The position numbers and the translations under genes are program-made. From Glandiceps talaboti (lineage: Eukaryota; Hemichordata; Enteropneusta; Spengelidae), in assembly GCF_964340395.1 (NCBI RefSeq), contig NC_135552.1:11579694-11643693 (forward strand): DNA of 64,000 nucleotides, in the 5' to 3' direction. Positions 42,401 through 52,905 of this stretch are shown piece by piece; within the stretch, counting starts at the first letter, position 1; each line of letters opens with the position of its first letter. The notes under the pieces are model-generated. The model was not told the DNA's origin. It saw only the letters and a list, made by a program, of their open reading frames with translations, and did not search any database.

Positions 42401-44629
42401 ATTTTGACTTAGGACTTTAGCCAGTAAGAACAAAATGGTAGCAAACTTTCAGGTCCTGGACTACAAACGTGAGCCTGATGACTATATAAAAGGCAAGAAT
42501 CAAATCATACTGATAGGAATATCTGAAGATGAAAGTCTTAAAGGAGAAGAATACCTTGTGCATTCAATTTGTTGATAAATTATTATTATTTATTTATTTA
42601 TAAAACGGCAGTGCATCCATTAAATGGCTTTTCATGCAATTGCAAGATAAAACAAATACAAAACAGATTTAAAATACAAATATACATAACAGACACAAAT
42701 TTAAGCTCTGTACAATAATGACCATCTTGAGGAGAGAGTACAAAGGGCATTAAATTTATGAACTATTTGCAGCGATGGATGCCCTGTATCTGAAGGAACG
42801 AGAGTGGGCTTTCGGAATGTGGAATTTGGTCCTTGTATTTGGATGTTAAAACAAAATAAAATGTGTTACTTTTATTCACCAACCAGTATTGATCTGAACT
42901 TAGGCCAAATAAAAGTAACAAATGGGGATCTTGCTAGGGAACTGTCATTAAACATATTTAAATCAGGTTAGAAATACAACAAAATTCACTGAAGCTGCTT
43001 TTTTTTTAAAGATGCAATGAAACTTTATATCAGAGTTAATTTATTTCCTTGCACACTGAATGTACAATTACCTTTTTTTTCACTGTAACCCCTCTATAAT
43101 GTCAATGTATCATTTTCTTTTGTTCAAGATGACTTATAAACCTGATGGACTGGGAGGTATCTTATTACCTCATGTCACTATAATAAAATAACTTACTAAT
43201 ATTACATATTGCTATACAATTACAACATAAATATTGGACAATGTATTTGATGGAAGTTGCACAGCAAGGTCCATACGTCACTTCCACCTAAGTTTGGATC
43301 AATACCAGCTCCATACTGATAAGTGAGAGTGAAAAACACCAACACATTTTATCTCATTTAACATCTATATTTTTTATTGAATATAGTATTCTTCCCCTTT
43401 AAAGACTCAATCATCAGCCAAACAGAAAATATATCACTCACCTGTGTCCAAAGATGACAAAGGGTTTCTCTTTAAATTTTGGTAGCAATGCCTGGGAGAT
43501 GTCTTTGACTAGCACAGCTGCATCTTCATAGTGTGGGTCTGAGTATCGGGATTCCCTGCCTGGAAGTCTTATTGAACACACTGCATAAAAGGAAAGATAA
43601 ATACAGACATCATGACATGTAGATAAAACATTTGCACTTACATGAACTTTATTTTATCAAAAGTTCAAGAGATTTTCCTTTAAATCCTTGCAGGAAATGG
43701 TTGAAGTCATGTCCAGAGCAGTAGGACTACTTAATTTACAAAAGCCTCAGTTTACTTCTTTTTTTTTTTAAAGAAGGAAAATGTTTACATATATGTTGAT
43801 AGATTGCTGGTATTAATTTCCAACTTTGTCTCAACATTTGCTATAACAGTGACAGACATTGTTGAAGTTACACTAAAACTTAGGTGCACACATTTTAATA
43901 GCAGTTGCCTTGTCTGGAAATACTAGACCAGAGTATTTTTGAATGATATGGCTGCTACAGAATAATAAGTAATTCTACTTTGAACATGTACATTTTTTTC
44001 AGTTATAATTTGCAGGTATTTACAAGGACCCATTTAGACACAAAATTGATGAGCATATATCTCAGAAATGAAAGCAAGACTTACTTAGTCAAGGAAAAGC
44101 AGGAAACTCCTTACACAACGTTGTCTATTCATTCAGGCAAATGCATTGACTACTTATCAGTATCCAACTGTGATAAGATATTAAAATCTTCAAGTTCTGA
44201 AATTTATTGTACACTCCATAAGTGAAGTAATCTTGGAGACTAACTTCATGAGACCACCATAGAACAAGCCAGTGTCACCCACTTTTCTTACATTGATCAT
44301 TGACCTTTGCTCTCAACACAATTTAAAAATTTTACGCAAAATATGTCATCTAAAATTGATGACAAAGTAAATCCAATTCAAAAATTCGACTTCAAGAATG
44401 AAAATATACATGTAGTTGTCTATATGGTATATCTGTGCATGATGGGTGGTATTTCGTGATCAGTGTGACATTCGTTATGTATATGGAAAAATTACTTACC
44501 TTCAACGGAAGATGGAAACAGCTTTCCCCAATTTCCATAAAACCTGGCTCCTCCCCCAGCCCAAGGAAAACAGAACACGCGATATAATGCATTTGGTTTA
44601 CTAAGACAATATACTAGTTGGTCAGTCAT
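39500..44629 (-). CDS. OLAH: S-acyl fatty acid synthase thioesterase, medium chain (OLAH-like)
   Basis: Type II thioesterase of the alpha/beta-hydrolase fold. It releases medium-chain acyl groups from the fatty acid synthase acyl carrier protein in the cytosol. Six exons (44629-44500, 43580-43442, 42215-42116, 41606-41434, 40614-40529, 39645-39500) join in phase to 257 aa (human OLAH 265). The N terminus has FPWAGGG, then IRLPGRESR. The nucleophile elbow GHSMG gives S90; that codon is split by intron 2. A GGTPKEV helix follows in exon 4. The acid residue is probably D203 (FDGTED) and the base H228 (PGGHFYLFD), so the triad is complete. All introns obey GT/AG on the minus strand. Intron 1 holds a MITE copy and intron 5 a large foldback element. 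It could also belong to the related bacterial-type or polyketide-associated TE II group, but the motifs and length fit OLAH. Confidence 0.93.
39725..40315. mobile_element. Foldback element with ~200-bp arms and satellite-like tips
   Basis: Left arm 39725-39935 and right arm about 40115-40315 are reverse complements (for example TTTTGATGGAAGTTGCAAT against its complement near 40149). The tips carry short TCTGAA/TCAGAT repeats, as in Foldback-type transposons. The arms hold no protein-coding remnant. It lies in OLAH intron 5. Confidence 0.75.
40960..41275 (+). repeat. Dispersed repeat with terminal G and C runs
   Basis: Starts with an 18-base G run and GGTACTCCCATA, and ends with AAGTACCCCCCCCCC. 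The interior phrase TAGACTTTTGA...GACCC recurs in the relative at 49995-50455. OLAH intron 4. Confidence 0.6.
42590..42960 (-). repeat. Probable retroelement 3' remnant
   Basis: Complex non-coding block (ACGGCAGTGCATCCATTAAA, GATGGATGCCCTGTATCTGA) with no frame. It looks like a truncated LINE tail. OLAH intron 2. Identity not established. Confidence 0.25.
43786..44230 (-). mobile_element. MITE copy, family of 47572-48122
   Basis: Shares the ends TTTCCAACTTTG(T)CTCAACATTTGC and an interior TTATCAGTATCCAACTGTGATAAGA in the orientation opposite to the second copy. One terminal repeat is missing or diverged. OLAH intron 1. Confidence 0.65.
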
Positions 44630-44925
44630 CTTGCCTGGTAGTGGTATCACTCCCGCCCGTTGTCTCAGGGTTGATTCAAACAGAAGCAGGTGGAATTGCA
44701 GTATAACTATTATCTGTACTCCGGGATTCGTATCCAGGCGTTCGTTACGGTGATTCAGTCTACGATTTTTCCTTTAATATTACGAAAGTTTAACGAAGAT
44801 GAGGGTACACTGATACCAGTACCTTCACGTCGTGAGTGATGCGATGAAAACAAACGGTATTTCAGTAACTGTATAACTACACATATTTCCGGGTTCGCAC
44901 ATTTCCGGGTTCACCGACCTTTAAC

Positions 44926-45138
44926 ATGCAACACGTGATAGCGCCCTCGTTCATCACTCATTCAAAGTTGTTCAAGGCCAACTTTATCCCAGGGGTCGAA
45001 AATCTGAGAGCGGATGCTATCTTTAGAATCAGAGGGTCGAAGGACAGAAACCGGTATCAAGACATCTACCTTGGCAAAATCGTGACTGATAAGTGGCAAT
45101 TTCAGCCCGAACAAGTAAGATTTTTTTTCAGGATTTAA
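44926..45138 (+). pseudogene. Retroelement RNase H tail-like fragment
   Basis: A 70-codon frame includes FIPGVENLRADAIFR, which resembles the end of retroelement RNase H domains (IPGxxNxxADxLSR), then a TDKWQFQPE segment like the DIRS/Ty3 EWxLxP motif. It continues into the direct repeat 45047-45390. Stops flank it, so it is a remnant. Confidence 0.35.
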
Positions 45139-45390
45139 AATTTGGTTTGATTCATCTCGTCAAATAATAATCAAAATTATTTGGTCCGACGTGCGTTACA
45201 ATTTTAATGCAAATTGTGGGCGAAAGTGAAACGAAATTCGAAAGCGAATGATTGCTATAAAGCGAATATATCGTGAATTTTAGTTCCGAATGTAGTTACC
45301 TCAATATAATTAAACACATTGCTTTCAATTTTGAAGTTTTTAAGTAACAAATATATGTTCCGCCCTTTTTTCTTCAAGTTGTTTGGTAAT
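45047..45390 (+). repeat. Long direct repeat flanking the OLAH gene, copy 2
   Basis: Begins GGTATCAAGACATCTACCTT, continues through TTTGGTTTGATTCATCTCGT, and matches 37813-38135 over about 330 bp. Copy 2 starts about 420 bp upstream of the OLAH start codon. Confidence 0.85.
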
Positions 45391-45485
45391 GTTGTTATTA
45401 CACTGTAAATGAAAGTGCACTCCCACAGTCGGACCTAGACATGCAAATTAGATGGAGGCGTATGTTATACACAATTAGTGTTATG

Positions 45486-45724
45486 GACTGTCGACAGTCG
45501 TTCGTGCCTTTTTTGCTACGTTTCATCTAAATCAAAGTCGTCATCTCGCTCCGCGGATCCACTGGATAATGCGTACTGATAGGAACTGCGTTTGCCGAAG
45601 GCACGAGATGTGAGTGCCGAAGCCACTCGCTGATCAGTACGTGGTTGTAGTATTGCTCCGGATCGGAGTGAGGCAACGACTTTAGTTATAGATAAAACGC
45701 AGCAAAAAGGCACTGTCGACAGTC
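45486..45724. mobile_element. MITE with palindromic GACTGTCGACAGTC ends
   Basis: Both ends carry (GA/GC)ACTGTCGACAGTC-type palindromes. Inverted arms of about 75 bp continue inward (TGCCTTTTT...GCTACGTTT on the left, AAACGCAGCAAAAAGGCA on the right). Short internal frames are not genes. Confidence 0.75.
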
Positions 45725-45735
45725 AATTAGATTTA

Positions 45736-45915
45736 TTGTTACGATCAAAGCTGTTGCATACATGTGGTCGTGGGGATTGGGATGGGGGTGGGGGTGGTAT
45801 CGGAGGAAGGATGACAATATTTAGATTTTTTTTTAAGTTCCCCCCCCATAACCCCAAAAAATTCAGATCCCCCTCCACATGGTCAGAAATTTTCAATCCT
45901 CCCCCACACACATTT
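45736..45915 (+). repeat. Dispersed repeat, copy 1 (partner 48600-48850)
   Basis: GATCAAAGCTGTTGCATACA plus TGTGGTCGTGGGG recurs at 48796-48830. The adjoining C-rich stretch (CCCCC with AAATTTTCAA) also recurs, but on the other side of the shared block. Confidence 0.65.
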
Positions 45916-45949
45916 ATTTTTTATAACATATATATAGCCATACACATAC

Positions 45950-45955
45950 ACGTGT

Positions 45956-45986
<31 letters not shown>

Positions 45987-46072
45987 TACATACATATACC
46001 TAAATACATACACACACACACACATACATACATACATACATACATACATACATACATACATACATACATACA
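45950..46072. repeat. (CA)n and (CATA)n microsatellite
   Basis: Two CA runs separated by CATA tetranucleotides. Confidence 0.95.
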
Positions 46073-46082
46073 GATTGCGATT

Positions 46083-46175
46083 CACTTCGTCCCAATTTCA
46101 ACTCGTCTCATTTTAACTCGCCCCAATTTCAACTCGCCCCATTTTTAACTCGTCCCATTTTCAACTCGCCCCAAC
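46083..46175. repeat. ~16-bp tandem repeat AACTCGCCCCAATTTC
   Basis: About six degenerate units of AACTCG(C/T)CCCA(A/T)TTTC. Confidence 0.75.
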
Positions 46176-47026
46176 AACACTAGTAAACGTTTATAAATCG
46201 TTTATAAATCTAAACGAGACATGGACTCGAAGTACGGGGACCGAAACATTCACATGATTTTACCTATGTGGCCAGTTGAAGCGTAGCAAATGTAACATTT
46301 CGTAGCAGAAAGTGGTGTGGGTTTTGGCTAAGTGTTTGCTAGATCTACAACTTATACTAACACAACAACTTTCCTCAGTCATGGAATATCACTTTTCACA
46401 TTAGAACTTAATGTTTACAACCCAAATAAGAAATAATAATGATAATATAACCAGGGATAGTATTAGTGACTGACACGCTTACGACTTTAACATTACTTGA
46501 GTGTATATTGAAGCTAAATACAGGGTAATTAATGTTAGTTGTTTTTTATACAGGAACTTGTGTATATACATGTTTTGCACCCTTTTTTGTTAAAAGGCTG
46601 TCAAATTTTGACATGATTTTTAGTTCTCCAGTTTCACTAATGTTTTTTAGCTGAACAGTGCTGAATTATTTTTAAAGCCATACTCCTACCATGTTAACAA
46701 ATTTACATGAATACTTTCCAATATTATTTTTGCATAGTGTTTTTAAAATTAATGGATCTAGAGACAATTAGACTGTACAGTCTTTTGCAAACAGCATATA
46801 CAAATTTGCATTCAAAATAAAAATATACATGTAAACTTTTAAAATAGGGCAACTCTGTCCTTTCAGCCAAACACCGACAGTCTTGTATGTATTCCAAGCA
46901 AATAAATACACACCATGGTAGCTATGATGCAGATCCATGGAAATAACAGGTAAAATGGTGGCCATTATTGTATACAATGTTTCAGTTTGCAACAATTCTT
47001 TTGTAATTGACTGTCTCTTTGTACAA
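46176..47026. other. Intergenic, no gene supported
   Basis: AT-rich; one minus-strand frame has no recognisable domain. Confidence 0.4.
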
Positions 47027-47213
47027 CTATTCATCAATTCTTCTGGTCTTCCATGTTGTTGCTCTCCGGCCTGATCTTGTATACATATAAATTTCACTCT
47101 CACTGACTTCAGGTGACCCAAACTCCCTTTCCACTATATCTGAGTCAGATGAATCATTGTCACTGTCAGAATAACTGTCAGTATCAGAGCTGGTTGAAGA
47201 ATCACTTATGTTC
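47027..47213 (-). pseudogene. Possible terminal exon or transposon gene remnant
   Basis: After a CAACAG acceptor-like site, the minus strand encodes a Ser/Asp-rich stretch (SSDTDSYSDSDNDSSDSD). It ends in TRSGRRATTWKTRRIDE before a TAG at 47027-47029. TRSGR-type basic ends are common in retroelement and transposase proteins. I do not recognise the family and no upstream exon was found. Confidence 0.25.
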
Positions 47214-47571
47214 TGTTGGAGAAAGTTTCACTCAATAGTACTACACAATGAGCTCTGCATCTCTAGACATTTTAGATGAGCCTAATTTGCAAAGACTATT
47301 AGTCCGTGTGGTTATTAGCCCTATGAAGGGTCTCAACAACAATCTTATTTGTAACTATGTATTTGTATTAGTATCAAACCTGTTGATCCACCACCACCAA
47401 CCAAATATCAGTGACAGCCTGACAGGCTATTTATACTCATTTCACATTTATCAAAATGTGCCTTCAGATGCAGAGCTTGATGTCCTTTGCTCAAAACTTT
47501 CAATAATCAATCAGGTACAAATGGATAACAACTATTAACTTTTAAACGATTACAGCTGATTCGACAAATTT

Positions 47572-48122
47572 AAGAATGATAATGTTTACATAGATGTTGA
47601 TAGATTAGTAGTATTGGTTTCCAACTTTGTTTCAACATTTGCTTCACTTGTGGAAGTGTACAGTGAAGTACTTGAAGATTTTACATCTTATCACAGTTGG
47701 ATACTGATAAGTAGTCAATGGGTTTGCCTGAATGAATTAGACAACTTTATAGTGTACAAAGAGTTGTCTGCTTTTCCTTGACTAAGTATTGCTGTCTTTT
47801 CAGAGATATTTGGTCATCAATTTTGTGTTTGAATGAGTCCATGTAAATAACTGCAAATTATGACTATGAAAAAATGCACATGTTTAAAGTAGAATTACTT
47901 ACTATTGTACGTAGAAGCAATATCATTCAAAAATACATGGGACTAGTATTTCCAGACAAGGCGACTACTTTGTGTGTGCACCCTGGTGTTTAATACTGCT
48001 GATAGTATCTTTAAGTTTTAGTGTAACTTCAACAATGTCTGTCAATGTTGTAGCAAATGTTGAGACAAAGTTGGAAACCATCTATCAACATCTATGTAAA
48101 CATTATCGTTCTTTATTTTGTC
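47572..48122 (+). mobile_element. MITE with ~70-bp terminal inverted repeats
   Basis: The left end (GATAATGTTTACATAGATGT, then TTTCCAACTTTGTTTCAACA) is mirrored at the right end (GTTGAGACAAAGTTGGAAAC, then AACATCTATGTAAACATTAT). The interior matches 43786-44230 in reverse. About 550 bp, non-coding. Confidence 0.8.
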
Positions 48123-48599
48123 GAAACGGCTGTAAACTATTTAATTTTTACAAAATTTATGTATAATTATATATTTTTTATTTACCAGTTTACATTCATT
48201 TTACAAATATAAATTGTAAGAAATGTCACAAGTACTTTCTGCCTGAAATCATAAAGGACTTTATATACATGTTTTTTGGAAGAGTTTTATTTATCATTGT
48301 TATTTATTTATTTATCTATTTATTTATGTAGTTCAAGGTAGTTTAAAACGTTTATTTAAAAGATTAAAATTCACTTCAGGACAGTTCAACATGCCATCAG
48401 CCGATGTCGAGTATGATAAATAGTGCAATGCTTTGAAATTGTCCATAGACTATGTCATACTCATTTTGTAGTGATTTTGGGCTATCTATATTGTGCAGTC
48501 TCTTCCTGTGCTCATTTTACAGTTGGTTTAATAGTTGTGATCAACAATGGGCGAAATAAGCACTCAACACACACTTAAGTTAGTAAAAAGACATTGGGT

Positions 48600-48850
48600 A
48601 TCTCAAAATGTGTTTTCATCATCATTATTATATGTGAAAAATATTTTTAGCCCCCCCCCCCCCAAAAAAAAAACCAAAAAAAAACCCAAAAATTTTCAAG
48701 TCCCCCCTCCACCATCCTCCAGATTTTCAAGCCCCCCCCCTCAATTCCTCCGACCCCCCCTGCCCATTATTTGTGAATGCAGCCTTATTGTTATGATCAA
48801 AGCTGTTGCATACATGTGGTCGTGGGGGTTGGGGTGGGGGTGGGGGTGGT
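48600..48850 (+). repeat. Dispersed repeat, copy 2 (C-run rich)
   Basis: Runs of C and A with repeated AATTTTCAAG and CCTCC phrases, then GATCAAAGCTGTTGCATACA as at 45736. The long proline-rich frame across it is low complexity, not a gene. Confidence 0.6.
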
Positions 48851-48998
48851 ATCATTGCCGTGATATTATAAATCCAACAAATCTAGAGAGACATTGTGGC
48901 AAATTTTGTTCTCCAATTTTCTTTTATCATCCAATTTCTTCTATGAAAACCGGGTTCTCCCAGGAGGGTTCTCCCTTGTTGTTAACTCATTTGTATTT

Positions 48999-49140
48999 TA
49001 AGGCCATACGGATGAGAAATGGGGTATTTATTTTCGATTTTTAATGGATTTTTAAAATTACTTTGTGTTTTCAACTTGAGCAAATAATATGAAACTACAT
49101 TGACCACTGAAGTCAGTGTTTATAACTCAATAAAGCAGTT
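48999..49140 (+). repeat. Partial MITE (family of 55143-55497)
   Basis: AAGGCCATACGGATGAGAAA, TGGGGTATTTAT and AACTACATTGACC...GTTTATAACTCAATA match the left half of the complete element at 55143. Confidence 0.6.
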
Positions 49141-49481
49141 TAAGAATAAAATTGGGAATTAAAACTATATTTGTGCTAATATTTCTTTATTGTTTTATAA
49201 CTGTGTATCACCAACATATTTTTACACAAAAGAGAGAAACATTTTACTAAAAGATTAAGAAATAGATATTTTTTTTAATAAAGAAAGTTACAATTTCAGA
49301 AGTTTGCCCATCAGTAAATTAATCTGTCTACCACAGACACTTGAATCAAGTAGTTTTTATAGTGTTTTCTGATTATATTTTAATGACACATGATAGCAAG
49401 GTTGACATCATGATTTATTTCCTGTCAATAGATCTATTTGGCAGTTTTACAAAGACACTGTCAGAGCACTGAATCACGATA

Positions 49482-49608
49482 ATGATTTTTAAAGTCAAAA
49501 CCCATGGGGAGAGGTACTCACATAGGCTTTTAAAGTCAAAACCCATGGGGAGAGGTACACACATAGGCTTTTTAAAGTCAAAACCCATGGGGAGAGGTAC
49601 TCACATCG
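49482..49608. repeat. ~41-bp tandem repeat, three copies
   Basis: The unit TTTTAAAGTCAAAACCCATG then GGGAGAGGTACTCACATAGG is repeated three times almost unchanged. Confidence 0.9.
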
Positions 49609-49639
49609 TAAGAGTGTATACATTTGTGTCATGGTTAGG

Positions 49640-49875
49640 CAAAAAAAAAAAGAGAATTGTTTCTGGTCAGCGTGCGCATCACTTAAAATACCCTCATGTC
49701 AATTTTTTGTGTGTGTTTGTCCAGCCCATGCAGTCTGCAGATCCATGGGGAAACACAAAAATAACCCTCCCTACTTCAGTGAAGACAACTGCAGAGCCAA
49801 TCATGAACAACAAAATAACATCTGCCCCACATACACACTTGCTCTAAAGTACTATTACTTATAAAAAGAATGGTA
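49640..49875 (+). mobile_element. MITE copy (family of 60522-60838)
   Basis: GAATTGTTTCTGGTCAGC, GTTTGTCCAGCCCATGCA and ACTTCAGTGAAGACAACTGC run collinear with the copy in the CROT intron. The right inverted end is not evident. Confidence 0.65.
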
Positions 49876-49994
49876 ACTGCCATAAATAGTAGACTGAGGG
49901 ACAGGTTTGTTGGGAATAAAAAAAAAGGTGTTGTTGCATCTCCTTTTTCAGCTCCTGTAGACTATTTCACTCTTGATTTTATAAGCACTAAGCA

Positions 49995-50455
49995 GGGGTA
50001 TAAAGATTTGCCCTCTCTTTGAATGCATGTACAAACTTTGACCCCGCATTTTGGACAACATTGTTTCCAAGGTTTTTCAAAAATGTGCTTTCCAGATTGC
50101 TGATTTTCAATTTTTTTTTTTTTTTTTTTTAGACTTTTGACTTTTATTGTCTTGCACAAATGCAGACATTTGGCCCAGATTGCTGATTTTCAATTTTTTT
50201 TTTTTTTTTTAGACTTTTGACTTTTATTGTCTTGCACAAATGCAGACATTTGGCCCAGATTGCTGATTTTCAATTTTTTTTTTTTTTTTTTAGACTTTTG
50301 ACTTTTATTGTCTTGCACAAATGCAGACATTTGGCCCATCATTTCTGATTGAAATGTAGACTTCTGACCCCTAGCATTTGTGCTTGTAATTTGAATCTGC
50401 CAGGGTACACCATGTACACCTGTACCCGTTACCCTGCCAAGTACAAAATTCATCA
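49995..50455 (+). repeat. Dispersed repeat with 3x ~88-bp internal tandem units
   Basis: The outer part resembles 40960-41275 (TTTGACCCC...GGTACACC...CCAAGTAC). Within 50090-50340, the unit CAGATTGCTGATTTTCAA, poly(T), AGACTTTTGACTTTTATTGT then CTTGCACAAATGCAGACATT is repeated three times. Confidence 0.7.
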
Positions 50456-50576
50456 ACTTCTTTAGTCTCCGTGCAACAGGGTACTATACTATAGGGGAAA
50501 ACATCACATTATCATGTTTGTGCCAAAGGTGTCCAGTCATGAAAGTCTAGACTATTAAACCAATAGTGAGCTGTAT

Positions 50577-50618
50577 TTGCAGTTCTGGGAGTGCACACCT
50601 CTTCTCCCAGAACTGCAA
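50577..50618. repeat. Perfect 13-15-bp hairpin
   Basis: GCAGTTCTGGGAG (50579-50591) pairs with CTCCCAGAACTGC (50604-50616) across a 12-base loop. Confidence 0.7.
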
Positions 50619-50941
50619 CATCAAAATCTGATAAATTAAGGAATTGAGCCATATTCCTACATTAGATTATAATCATGTTGGTGGCACGTACCTGTGTCCA
50701 AAATAAAACTCACCAGTGTGATGAATGACTTTGCCAGGTAAACATCTCACAGGCTAATCAGTAAATGATGTCTATATTAAACAAAGGATTTTATTCAAAT
50801 TATAATCATCTGTTATTCATACATCTTTTGATTTTTTAATACTCTAACATATTTGCTCATTTTATAATTGAATGTAATTATCTCTAATAACAACATGCTT
50901 ATTTTCTGACTTGCCAATATTTCCCCGTACTGCCATTTATT

Positions 50942-51052
50942 TAGTCTCAGTTACTCAGACTCTCAAAGCAGGAGGCTCTTCTAGGAGACCACCCAGCCAG
51001 GATCTCCCTTGGGGAGGTGTTGTAGGCAGAGCCCCCTGGGTAACTGAGACTA
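50942..51052. mobile_element. 111-bp MITE, TAGTCTCAGTTA ends
   Basis: Ends TAGTCTCAGTTACTCAG and CTGGGTAACTGAGACTA are inverted repeats. They resemble the ends of the larger element at 62909-63295. Confidence 0.7.
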
Positions 51053-51090
51053 TCACTAGTACCAGTTAATAAATCCATGACCACGATGCC

Positions 51091-51244
51091 CTTAGCAGTG
51101 ACAACGATATGTTACATGGTACTATATAGGCTACAGGTACATGCAGAAATCTTCCACCATAACAGATTTCAGCTATTGTCTCTCAGTATATATAGAGTCT
51201 TTATATATAATAGTCCCATGTAACCTATTGCTATCACTGCTGAG
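51091..51244. mobile_element. MITE with ~40-bp inverted repeats
   Basis: CTTAGCAGTGACAACGATAT plus GTTACATGGTACTAT is mirrored by ATAGTCCCATGTAAC plus CTATTGCTATCACTGCTGAG. Confidence 0.7.
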
Positions 51245-51783
51245 GTTGCCATGGATACCTCCAACATATGGTATAAAGACCAGTAAATTTCACCATATTT
51301 ATGAATAATTTTATATTTTTATCTTGACGATAACTAGTAAGCTGAGATTCAAACATGATACATTCTGACCTCTGGCCAAGGATGGTTGTCAGGCACATAG
51401 TGTAGTGTCCCACTGACAAGGACTGTAGTTGTGTAACATTATGTAAGACTGGTGATACAGCTATACAGGGTAAATTTACAATTCAACAAAGCTGGTCACT
51501 CAGTATTTGCATCTTATTCAAAAAGACATGATTCCTATACAAATAAATACTGGTGAATAAAAAAAGGTAACTGTCTAGATTTAAAAAAAAAAATGAGTCA
51601 CCTGTGTGAATATTTAAAAATCAGACTAAGTGCATATAATATAATGATTTATATGTAATAGATGTAATGTTTTGAATTTTTCATCCCCAAAAATGTCATG
51701 AATGAATATTCAATATGCAACAGGTTTGGCAACACATGTCTGTATGATAAACACGTCTTAATGGATGTCCAAGGTCACACCTG

Positions 51784-51897
51784 TCACGAGCATGGCATGG
51801 CGTACTTCGTGACATGCTGGGTACGAGCACGGTGTACTCGTGACAAGCGCTGGGTACGAGAACGACGTGCTCGTGACCAGTGCCTGTCAGCAGACTC
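51784..51897. repeat. Three tandem hairpin-forming units
   Basis: Three ~32-37-bp units each pair ACGAG with CTCGTGAC or CTTCGTGAC (51784-51814, 51821-51845, 51853-51877). GCCTGTCAGCAGACTC, as at 28345, follows. Confidence 0.6.
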
Positions 51898-52101
51898 GGC
51901 CTATTTTAAAGCAGACATGATATGCACACTGTCATATTTCTCAACATTTGCAATAGCAACATAATTTTATCCCCAGTCCAAAAAAAGTGGATTTACAATT
52001 GAATGGCTGAAATATTTTAACTTTTATGTGTATTTATAGTCTATGAAAGATGAATGCAAATATTAATTAGCAAAAATATGCAAAGCATGATGCAATGTAT
52101 A

Positions 52102-52114
52102 TGACCTTTGACCT
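52102..52114 (-). promoter_or_regulatory. Perfect DR1 nuclear receptor site (PPRE-like)
   Basis: TGACCTTTGACCT is the reverse complement of AGGTCAAAGGTCA, the ideal DR1 bound by PPAR/RXR and HNF4. It lies about 1.8 kb upstream of CROT, a fatty-acid-responsive gene in mammals. The link is inference. Confidence 0.4.
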
Positions 52115-52721
52115 CATCAATGGTCATTGATTGTCATGGGCGATCGCTTGTCCAAAGGTCATCTTGATAGTATTATTTCAAGGTACAGGTTACAACTTAC
52201 GTCATTGTTTGAGTAGGCAAATAGCAAATGTAAAAATTCCGTTTTCCATTGGCAGTCAGTGACTTACATGTGTCACACCTTTTGAGTTGACCAAGTCAAG
52301 GAAAGATATATCCACACCACCTTTGCATCGGGTAAGATTGTAAGATTTTTATGTGATTTTTAAAAATGTTTTTTTTAAAAAAAATTATAGTAATAGAAAA
52401 GTTATTTTATACATCCGATTTTTTTCAGAATACAGGTTTGTCAATATAGTATATGTGATGTACACATGTCTGTGGTTTTATCTCTGATTACTTTATTCAC
52501 GCATGTTTGGTCATGGCCACTGACTTTTCATGTTATTTAAAAATGATATTTGTGTCATGATTAAATATTTTATAGAAAGTTTTTGGTTAGAATTAAATTG
52601 TTGTAACAGTATGAAAGAGGGGTTGCCTTGGCATTTCACACATGTGACATAACCTCAGTCACTTGTGAGCTAATATTCTATTCCCGGATGGTAATATTCT
52701 AGTCTAGGATGATTATAATGT

Positions 52722-52905
52722 AATACAAAATAATGACGTTATTAGGTATATATACGATAATTATTCAAAAAATACCTTTGCCAGTGATTGCTCCGGAAAA
52801 TATTCTGGAGTGTATATTCTGGAGTATATTCCGGAGCGATCACCAGCAACTGTATTTTTTGAATAATTATCGTATGTATACCTAATAACATCATTATTTT
52901 GTATT
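52722..52905. mobile_element. Nearly full-length palindrome (184 bp)
   Basis: Outer arms AATACAAAATAATGACGTTA and TAACATCATTATTTTGTATT, plus ACGATAATTATTCAAAAAATA on the left and its complement on the right. Inner arms contain GCTCCGGAA and TTCCGGAGC. MITE-like, no coding capacity. Confidence 0.75.

Noticed and set aside
46768-47538. Two longer frames on opposite strands near 47 kb
   Set aside because: No family motifs; only the 47027-47213 segment in another frame looked protein-like.
48547-49044. 165-codon Pro-rich frame
   Set aside because: Runs through poly-C/poly-A dispersed repeat; low complexity.
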